From the IMG/VR virus record IMGVR_UViG_3300032278_000157, positions 1 through 20,380 of that record: a stretch of DNA of 20,380 bases. One strand, 5' to 3'. This document shows, piece by piece, positions 12,498 through 18,375 of this stretch (its first letter is position 1; the number at the start of each line of letters is the position of its first letter). The notes beneath the pieces were generated by a model that was not told where the DNA came from, ran no database searches, and was given only the letters and a program-made list of their open reading frames with translations. A program made the position numbers and the translations under genes. Source of the stretch: a virus.

Positions 12498-14690
12498 GTG
12501 ATAGTGGATAGGTTAGGTGGGAGAAGGGTTGCGGTTAGGTATCGTGACCCCGTCACCCTTGACCGGAAGCAAGATGTTATAGGAGACATATACCCCTACG
12601 GGTTTCTTCGGGATGAGGAAGCAGAATTGGTGCAGGCGGTCGGGAAAGAAAGCGGCTATACCGGAGTGTATGGTGAGCCGCTGACCAAAGTGGCCCTTGC
12701 AGACCCGAGCGAAGTGGGGGCATTGACGAAGAAGTTTTCTCAGACATGGGAATGCAATATCCCCTTCACCAATCGAGTGTTAGTGGATTCCGGTAGACAC
12801 TATCCGTTCTACAAGCATCGTGTGTGGTATCTCGACCTTGAATGGAATGAACAAGAAGAAGTGACGGTAGCGACAGTCTTCGACAATTACATGGGAAAGT
12901 ATCTAACATGGTTCGTCGCCCCACCCGGCTCTAACTTCCCGCCTATGGTCAGTCAGATAGGGGATAAGGTGTTCGACACACCGCTTAAGTGCTTCCAAAG
13001 TGAGAAGGAATTGCTTGACGACTTCTTCCATGTGATGATGAAGAAGGACCCGGATGTGCTGACCGGCTGGTGGCTCATGGGTGCGGATATGCGAGTCCTG
13101 TTTGATGCCTGCAAGAGACACGGTTGGAATGCTGGGAAAAGAATGAGCCCTCACGGTGCTGTCCGGTATCAATTTGACGACTATTCACAATGTATCATGG
13201 GCCGTCTGACTATCGACCTGATGGTGGTCTTCTGCCGTTTGTGGCGTGTTCAGAATGGTCAATTGCCCGGTCAGAGTCTTGCTGATGTTTCAGCCTATGT
13301 CTTACCCGACGACACCAAGCACGAGTTAGAAGACGGACACGATACCTACTACACAGACATTGGTAGGTATATCGACTATAACATACAGGATGTGGCCTTG
13401 ATGCCTAAACTCGATAAGATGCTGAATTGCATCGACCACTTTCTGAACCTACAACACATCGTCCAATGCGACTTCACAACTACTCCGTGGGTGACGAGAC
13501 TATGCACAGTCCTTCTGATGCGGGATGAGGACTTCAACCTTCGCATCCCATCCAGACCACAATTCCCATTAGAGAAATATGAAGGGGCAGACATACAGGA
13601 GCCTAAGCCCGGTCTTTATGAGTCTGTCGCCATCATGGATGTGCGAGCGATGTATCATTCCAATGTGGTCAAGAACAACATATCGTGGGAGACTATCGTT
13701 GGGGATTCTTTCGATTTGGATGCCCCAACAGGGGCGTTAGGTCGAGCGATGGACCTACTTACCAATCTACGCAACGAATACAAGAGTAATATGAAGGCTT
13801 CGGTGACCAAAGAGGAAAGGGTTAAATGGAACTCGGCGCAGTATGCTACAAAGTCGTTAGTGGCTTCACTATACGGTGTGTGTGGAGACAGCCGGTATGG
13901 TATGTATCACCCAGCGGTAGCGGCGGCAATCACTCGCACATCAAGGGAGACGCTTGGTGAATTACGAGATAGGTGTGTTGAACAGGGACACGAGGTGATT
14001 TACGGCCACACGGACTCAGTATTCGTGACTGTTGAATCCCCCGAACAAGGGGTCACTATGGTTGATTGGATTAACGAGCAGATGCACCCCATCGAAACTG
14101 AGTTTGAGAAATACTGTGAAAGGATGATGCTCAAGGCCAAGAACCGATACGCTGGTAAAGTGGTCTGGACTGACGGTGAGTATCACGAACCCGAATACTA
14201 CATCAAGGGGATAGAGTCCAAGCAGGCACGGATGCCTAAGACCATGAAGGACGCTATGAACACCACGATAAACTCGATGCTTGATGGAAGGTCACAAGTA
14301 TGGGTGACCGAAAAGGTGTCTGAAATCATTCACGACATCGTTGAAGGACGGACTTCACTTGAGGACTTGAAGATGAAGGGCAAATTGAAAAAGGACCTTG
14401 AAGACTATAAGACGATAGGTGGTCCTGCGGCGGCGGCACTATGGGCGAACACCAACCTCGGTAAGGAATATCGCAAAGACTCCTACTTTTGGGTGCTGAT
14501 TGACGACACCGGAAGGTTTATAGGCTTTGATGAAATAGCAGAGTTGCCGGAAGGTGTTCGGATAGGGTATGAGGTCATGGTTGAACGCTACATCATTGAA
14601 AAGGTCAAACCATTTTATGAGATAGCAGGCTGGGATATTGGACCTTTAGTGGATGCAAAGCGAGGCAGAAAAGCAATAGAGTGGTTATGA
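12498..14690 (+). CDS. polB: Family B DNA polymerase
   Basis: A 730-residue replicative polymerase with proofreading, counted from the leaderless GTG 12498 (ATG 12435 would add 21 residues that overlap the promoter). Exo I is YLDLEW (Asp113, Glu115). Exo II TGWWLMGADM keeps Asp197 but lacks the usual Asn. Exo III is YNIQD (Tyr294, Asp298). Motif A is IMDVRAMYHS (Asp381). Motif B is TKSLVASLYG (Lys452), with Ala instead of Asn before Ser. Motif C is YGHTDS, with His504 for the first Asp and the catalytic Asp506 kept. LKAKNRYAG corresponds to the KKRY motif. There is no intein. It ends RKAIEWL, a candidate clamp-binding tail. The stop overlaps ATGATG of the next gene. It should copy the viral genome with the clamp and loader encoded nearby. 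Confidence 0.93.
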   Translation: MIVDRLGGRRVAVRYRDPVTLDRKQDVIGDIYPYGFLRDEEAELVQAVGKESGYTGVYGEPLTKVALADPSEVGALTKKFSQTWECNIPFTNRVLVDSGRHYPFYKHRVWYLDLEWNEQEEVTVATVFDNYMGKYLTWFVAPPGSNFPPMVSQIGDKVFDTPLKCFQSEKELLDDFFHVMMKKDPDVLTGWWLMGADMRVLFDACKRHGWNAGKRMSPHGAVRYQFDDYSQCIMGRLTIDLMVVFCRLWRVQNGQLPGQSLADVSAYVLPDDTKHELEDGHDTYYTDIGRYIDYNIQDVALMPKLDKMLNCIDHFLNLQHIVQCDFTTTPWVTRLCTVLLMRDEDFNLRIPSRPQFPLEKYEGADIQEPKPGLYESVAIMDVRAMYHSNVVKNNISWETIVGDSFDLDAPTGALGRAMDLLTNLRNEYKSNMKASVTKEERVKWNSAQYATKSLVASLYGVCGDSRYGMYHPAVAAAITRTSRETLGELRDRCVEQGHEVIYGHTDSVFVTVESPEQGVTMVDWINEQMHPIETEFEKYCERMMLKAKNRYAGKVVWTDGEYHEPEYYIKGIESKQARMPKTMKDAMNTTINSMLDGRSQVWVTEKVSEIIHDIVEGRTSLEDLKMKGKLKKDLEDYKTIGGPAAAALWANTNLGKEYRKDSYFWVLIDDTGRFIGFDEIAELPEGVRIGYEVMVERYIIEKVKPFYEIAGWDIGPLVDAKRGRKAIEWL

Positions 14691-15064
14691 TGACGAAGGG
14701 ACAGAGAACAGCGAAGAAGCAGACCGCGAAGCAGATTATGAGGCAAGACCTCAAGGAGATGGAAGAGAAAGTCCAATTGATAGAGGATAAGCACAACCAA
14801 TTGGTGAGTGTCTTCATTGATTTCAGCAGACACGCCGAGAATATGACGACGCTATTGCACCTTCACCTCTTGGATGACGACCTTGCGACGAAGGAGGAGT
14901 GTTCCGGTTGTGGTATGAATGTAATCTACCCGCACAAGTTTGAGGAGATACAGGCGTTCCCTGTCTGTCCCAACAGGGTCAATGAAGACGGCGAGGAAGT
15001 TGATGAGTGCATGAACGGCTTCTCGCACATCGAAAACCCCTTCGCGTCGGACGAAGAGGAATAA
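14687..15064 (+). CDS. Coiled-coil and zinc-binding small protein
   Basis: A 125-residue protein starting at ATG 14687 (or 14690) in the polymerase stop codon, so it is probably cotranslated with PolB. Residues 1-20 are Lys/Arg-rich, and 15-65 form a helical, probably coiled-coil, segment (RQDLKEMEEKVQLIEDKHNQ). A C-x2-C pair (CSGC), then C-P and a later Cys in a second loop, make a plausible zinc site near 75-110. The last 15 residues are acidic. No family recognised. Position suggests a polymerase accessory protein, but that is context only. Confidence 0.55.
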   Translation: MMTKGQRTAKKQTAKQIMRQDLKEMEEKVQLIEDKHNQLVSVFIDFSRHAENMTTLLHLHLLDDDLATKEECSGCGMNVIYPHKFEEIQAFPVCPNRVNEDGEEVDECMNGFSHIENPFASDEEE

Positions 15065-15104
15065 CCTTCACTTAGGTCCCGGCCAATGGTATTACTTCCG
15101 AAGG

Positions 15105-15359
15105 ATGAGTAAACTCGACTGGGAGACTTTCAAGGACTATGCGTGGAACGGGGGAGATGTTCAGTCGTGCTATTCGGAGATTCACAATGGAGAAGACCGG
15201 GAAGTGTTCTGTGTGGATATTAGCCACAGCGGTCTAAGCACCCTGACCGAAGCAGAAGTGTTGTTGGGCCTCCATGTTACCGGTCTATTCCTATTCACTT
15301 TCGCGTATGCGCTCTACATTTGGCGAAGTAGCAAGGCTTATAAGCCCCAACGCAGATGA
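15105..15359 (+). CDS. Small C-terminally anchored membrane protein
   Basis: An 84-residue protein. The first 48 residues are polar and acidic with two Cys; residues about 50-73 (VLLGLHVTGLFLFTFAYALYIW) form one membrane span, followed by the basic tail RSSKAYKPQRR, so the C-terminus should face the cytoplasm. GAAGG lies directly before ATG 15105; no TATA box is seen at the usual distance. Codons for the tail residues KAYKP contain the TATA box of the nuclease/primase operon. Function unknown. Confidence 0.55.
   Translation: MSKLDWETFKDYAWNGGDVQSCYSEIHNGEDREVFCVDISHSGLSTLTEAEVLLGLHVTGLFLFTFAYALYIWRSSKAYKPQRR
15338..15343 (+). promoter_or_regulatory. TATA box for the Cas4-like nuclease/primase operon
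   Basis: AGGCTTATAAGCCCCAACG sits inside the end of the preceding gene. The first T of TTATAA is exactly 28 nt before ATG 15366, predicting a leaderless mRNA. Confidence 0.7.
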
Positions 15360-15365
15360 CGCTTC

Positions 15366-16286
15366 ATGAGAAAGGACGCTGTTGAACAGCATCGGGTGGA
15401 TTCGACCTATAACCCCTATGAGGTCACAGAACAGAATATCCTACGCGTGAGTAAGTCATCCTTCATGCTGGCTCGTCAATGCTTGAGGAAGTATTGGTGG
15501 AACAAGGTAGCCCTACCTGATATTCGCATCCCCCCTAACGAGTTCATGATTAAGGGAACGATAGTCCATAAGGGGGTCGAAGACCTTTACACGGATTGGG
15601 ACCCGGAAAACGAGTATTTGGGGGGCGAAGGAGACATACACATTATACGAGGGATGTTGCCTGTTGGGACCGACTATGACGACACCTTTGACGAAATCGC
15701 AGTTATGGAGGAACAACGCTTGGATGCGTGGGGTCCCGATTTCTTTCAACCTGTTGAGGCAGAAGTGAAGCACCAAGTCTATGACCCGGAGTTCGATGTT
15801 ATGCTGGTGGGTATGTGGGACGGACTCATGCAACACCCCGATGGCGGTCTGTGCATCATGGAATTGAAGACAGGCGACCTAAGCACCGGCAAATTGAGCA
15901 GGGTGCGAAGGGAGTTGTGCTTCTATGCCCGAATGATACGACTTCTTGGTTACGAGGAAAAGTATGGGCCGGTGACGCACATGATGCTCATATCATCCGA
16001 CTGTATCAACGCCCGCACAGCATCTACTCTACTTGCAAGTAAAAGGAAGGAGGTCTTCATGGGTGATGAAAAGGGCATCACGGTCATAGAGAAATTAGGC
16101 AAGCGGAGCCATACAGCATTCGAGAAGGACTACGCACGGACCGTTCAAGGCATACGAGATATGAGATGGGTCCCTAATTGGAGTGATTACTTCTGCGCCA
16201 ATTACTGCGAGTTCTACTTGTCCTGTGATGAGGAATTACATGGTGCTGGTGAAGACCCGACAATAGGATGGAATGAAAATGAGTGA
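15366..16286 (+). CDS. Cas4/RecB-like PD-(D/E)XK nuclease with Fe-S cysteines
   Basis: A 306-residue nuclease. RVSKSSFMLARQC near 27-39 provides the N-terminal Cys. GTIVHKGVE (64-72) gives the RecB-motif His68, VGMWDG gives Asp152, and MELKTGD gives the catalytic Glu166-x-Lys168. RRELCFYA (181-188) is the QxxxY motif with Glu instead of Gln. Three C-terminal Cys (C-x3-C-x5-C, 277, 281, 287) with Cys39 should hold a 4Fe-4S cluster as in Cas4 and AddB-type nucleases. No cas1, cas2 or repeats are present, so this is a viral DNA-processing exonuclease rather than CRISPR adaptation. It leads the primase operon from a leaderless promoter. Confidence 0.82.
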   Translation: MRKDAVEQHRVDSTYNPYEVTEQNILRVSKSSFMLARQCLRKYWWNKVALPDIRIPPNEFMIKGTIVHKGVEDLYTDWDPENEYLGGEGDIHIIRGMLPVGTDYDDTFDEIAVMEEQRLDAWGPDFFQPVEAEVKHQVYDPEFDVMLVGMWDGLMQHPDGGLCIMELKTGDLSTGKLSRVRRELCFYARMIRLLGYEEKYGPVTHMMLISSDCINARTASTLLASKRKEVFMGDEKGITVIEKLGKRSHTAFEKDYARTVQGIRDMRWVPNWSDYFCANYCEFYLSCDEELHGAGEDPTIGWNENE

Positions 16287-16461
16287 TGATAAACAGTTGG
16301 AAGCGGACCTTAACGCCGCGTTGATTAAAATAGAGAACTTGGAACGGGCTATGAGGACTATGATTGATGAAGTGGGAATGTGGAGTGAGGCTGTCCGGTA
16401 TGCTATGCCCGACAATATCTACATCCCTCCATTTCATATACCAGCGAGGCTAAGGCCGTGA
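16273..16461 (+). CDS. Small helical protein
   Basis: A 62-residue protein starting at ATG 16273 (or 16279) within the end of the nuclease gene. Residues about 8-40 are a heptad-like acidic helix (LEADLNAALIKIENLERAM) typical of a short coiled coil, followed by a proline-rich tail. The stop overlaps the GTG start of the next gene (GTGA). It is accepted as real because of this overlap chain; function unknown. Confidence 0.45.
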   Translation: MKMSDDKQLEADLNAALIKIENLERAMRTMIDEVGMWSEAVRYAMPDNIYIPPFHIPARLRP

Positions 16462-16649
16462 GTTCAGATGAAAATAAGTCCTTTCTCGCTATATGTGAAA
16501 CCTGCGGCAAAGAGACTTGGTGGAACGCTTCGGTCGTTTTCAATGTGGGTATGGTTGAAGGGAGGAAATTAGGTGTTAGCACCATCAAGAAATGCCTCGA
16601 ATGCGGAATGGTGGAGCGATATGACGGAGATTCTCACATTTCCCCGTGA
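16458..16649 (+). CDS. Small zinc-ribbon protein
   Basis: A 63-residue protein from GTG 16458, which overlaps the preceding stop. Two C-x2-C pairs, CETC (residues about 13-16) and CLEC (about 46-49), with GKETWW after the first, give a standard four-Cys zinc ribbon. It overlaps the primase start by 29 nt. The frame is kept because of the Cys pairs and the operon chain; role unknown. Confidence 0.55.
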   Translation: MSSDENKSFLAICETCGKETWWNASVVFNVGMVEGRKLGVSTIKKCLECGMVERYDGDSHISP

Positions 16650-17646
16650 GATAGGGCTTAAGAGGATGCCCTGCACTAACAGGGTTGATTTCAAGGAGTA
16701 TATTCGCAAACTCAACGGCAAGGCTGACCTCTATACCAGCCTGTATGGATTCACCGACCTTCAAGACAAGGATAACACCGCCATAATGGATAGAGCATGG
16801 TGGGACTTCGATTCCAATGACCGTTGCACCATAGAGCAGGTGAAGGATGATGTGTCCGTCATGCTTGGTCGATTGGAGGGTGATGTGCGCTTGGTCGCCA
16901 CAGGCCGAGGGTTTCATGTTCATCAGTTATTCAATGTGCCGGTAGATTCGCGCAGATGGAGGCATACTATCGACCGCTATCAGCGCAAGATGGCCGAAGG
17001 ACTCACATCGCTCGATGGGGTCGGTTATCCCCGAAAACTGTGTCGAATACCACACACCTACAACGCTACAAGGGGCCGCTTCGCCGTCATGGTGGCCGCA
17101 GATGCTTTCATGACGACTCCACGCACGACTCCTATCGCGAGTCGTCCGAATGAATCACCTGCCGCATACCTTCACCCCTATTGGGGAGCCCCTCGCGATT
17201 CTATGTTCGAGGAATACGGTTTCGACATTAGAGAGTGGGCGGCGAATAATCCTGTGGAGTTGATGGGCGACTGGAATGTTCAACAGGTGACGGTCATAGA
17301 GGGGACACACGAGGCTATCCCTATGATACCATGCCTGCAACGAGAAATTGAATTGTCTAATCCCCCACACCACATACGCGTCGCGTTGGCGCAACATCTA
17401 TTCGAGCATTTGCGAAACTTCTCCGAACCATCAGCCCTGACCGCAGAACAGAAAGACCACATGATAGATTTGGCGGTGGCTTTCATAACGAAACTTGAGT
17501 GGGGGGACTACAATGAAGCGGTCACAAGGAAAGCCTTAAGAACGCTCGTATCTTACGGAAGGTCCCCGTCGTGTGCGTGGTTCTGTAAGCGTGGCCTCTG
17601 CGCTGGCCCATGTTGGCGAGATGATGGCACGAGGCGTGAGTTTTAG
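16621..17646 (+). CDS. Single-chain archaeo-eukaryotic primase: PriS-like core fused to PriL-type Fe-S domain
   Basis: About 341 residues from ATG 16621; the frame is open back to 16573 but ATG 16621 follows a GGTGGAG stretch and fits family N-termini. The catalytic core shows WWDFDSND (metal-binding Asp62 and Asp64), TGRGFHVHQLF (His99 of the sxH-type motif) and KLCRIPHT (Arg142). The C-terminal 120 residues look like the PriL iron-sulfur domain: IPC (Cys228), an all-helical stretch, then SPSCAWFCKRGLCAGPC with Cys308, 312, 317 and 321. The 80-residue gap between the first two Cys matches PriL. A fusion of PriS with PriL-CTD in one chain is known from archaeal plasmid primases such as PolpTN2. 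It should make primers for PolB. Confidence 0.8.
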   Translation: MTEILTFPREIGLKRMPCTNRVDFKEYIRKLNGKADLYTSLYGFTDLQDKDNTAIMDRAWWDFDSNDRCTIEQVKDDVSVMLGRLEGDVRLVATGRGFHVHQLFNVPVDSRRWRHTIDRYQRKMAEGLTSLDGVGYPRKLCRIPHTYNATRGRFAVMVAADAFMTTPRTTPIASRPNESPAAYLHPYWGAPRDSMFEEYGFDIREWAANNPVELMGDWNVQQVTVIEGTHEAIPMIPCLQREIELSNPPHHIRVALAQHLFEHLRNFSEPSALTAEQKDHMIDLAVAFITKLEWGDYNEAVTRKALRTLVSYGRSPSCAWFCKRGLCAGPCWRDDGTRREF

Positions 17647-17653
17647 AATAGGC

Positions 17654-17661
17654 TTAAATAA
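17654..17661 (+). promoter_or_regulatory. Weak TATA-like box
   Basis: GGCTTAAATAAG follows the primase stop. Its TTAAAT begins 30 nt before GTG 17684, close to the 28-nt rule seen at stronger boxes, which supports a leaderless start for the small zinc protein. Confidence 0.35.
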
Positions 17662-17683
17662 GTCGTGTCCTCGTATAAGGTTT

Positions 17684-17800
17684 GTGGAAGACCCCTGTTT
17701 CCGATGCGGAAAAGAAGAGGTTCAGCCGTTGCATGGCTCAGTCCAATGCCTTAGATGTGGTATGGTCATTGATACTTGCTCGGAAGGACACCCTCTTTGA
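17684..17800 (+). CDS. Tiny zinc-ribbon protein
   Basis: A 38-residue protein from GTG 17684, too short for routine gene calling. It contains CFRC near the N-terminus and CLRC about 20 residues later, a complete four-Cys zinc ribbon, plus one further Cys. The frame is open upstream, so ATG 17621 or 17624 (about 59 residues, overlapping the primase) is possible, but the upstream translation lacks features and a TATA-like box 30 nt before GTG 17684 favours the short form. Function unknown. Confidence 0.5.
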   Translation: MEDPCFRCGKEEVQPLHGSVQCLRCGMVIDTCSEGHPL

Positions 17801-17810
17801 TGCGATAGAG

Positions 17811-17816
17811 TTATAA
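17811..17816 (+). promoter_or_regulatory. TATA box for the ERCC4 nuclease gene
   Basis: GAGTTATAACCC. The first T of TTATAA is exactly 28 nt before ATG 17839, predicting a leaderless mRNA. The start context GGTAGTATG resembles that of the PCNA gene (CGTAGTATG). Confidence 0.65.
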
Positions 17817-17838
17817 CCCATTCCGCGCAGGCGGTAGT

Positions 17839-18375
17839 ATGGGCGACATACCCGAAGGTTTGCTCATCGTCGATGATAGGGAAAACGATAAGGTCATCCA
17901 TAAACTCATCATGTCGTTGGGTGATTCCAAGACGGACCCCGATGGTAAGGTGCTCGTGATGCGGCTTAAGACAGGAGACTACATCATCGGGGATTGGATT
18001 ATCGAAGCGAAGGAGATTAAGGACTTATCAGCGTCCATCATAGGGCAGGGGCGGTCGAGAACTATCGCGGCACAGTTGAGGGACCAGCAGATATACGGAA
18101 TCCAGCATTTCAAGACCCCATACCTTGTGGTGTATGGTGAGACTAAGGACTTGAAGCCGTTCTTCCATAAGGGCTCTAAGGGTGGGAAGCAGAACGCGGT
18201 CATACAGAAGGCCCGAATGAAGGCAAGGATAGCGGGATTCAAAAAGACCTTTCTCTTTAGATTTCCCGCTACGAGATATTTCGAGGTAGAAACACTTGAT
18301 GACTTCGTGGCTTGGCTCATTGAAGCATACACCCAAAAGGTCGTTCTTAATCAACCAAGCGAGTCTTCGATATAA
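17839..18375 (+). CDS. ERCC4 (XPF/Mus81/Hef-type) nuclease domain protein
   Basis: A 178-residue single-domain nuclease. LLIVDDREND (residues about 8-17) provides the first acidic residues. KTGDYIIGDWIIEAKEIKDL (44-63) is the family's GDxxxERKxxxD region, here with E-A-K-E-x-x-D: the ERK core reads EAK, keeping Glu56, Lys58 and Asp62. GRSRTIAAQLRDQ matches the following R-x-x-x-Q-L helix. There is no helix-hairpin-helix pair or helicase domain, so it is smaller than cellular XPF or Hef and resembles virus- and phage-encoded ERCC4 proteins. It should cut branched DNA such as flaps, stalled forks or packaging junctions. Its last 25 nt overlap the end of the convergent structural gene. Confidence 0.8.
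   Translation: MGDIPEGLLIVDDRENDKVIHKLIMSLGDSKTDPDGKVLVMRLKTGDYIIGDWIIEAKEIKDLSASIIGQGRSRTIAAQLRDQQIYGIQHFKTPYLVVYGETKDLKPFFHKGSKGGKQNAVIQKARMKARIAGFKKTFLFRFPATRYFEVETLDDFVAWLIEAYTQKVVLNQPSESSI

Noticed and set aside
12903-13172. Minus-strand frames inside polB
   Set aside because: They are shadows of a well-conserved polymerase frame and show no recognisable motifs.
15366-16286. Cas4-like gene as a sign of a CRISPR-Cas locus
   Set aside because: No cas1, cas2 or effector genes and no regularly spaced repeats are present in the window.
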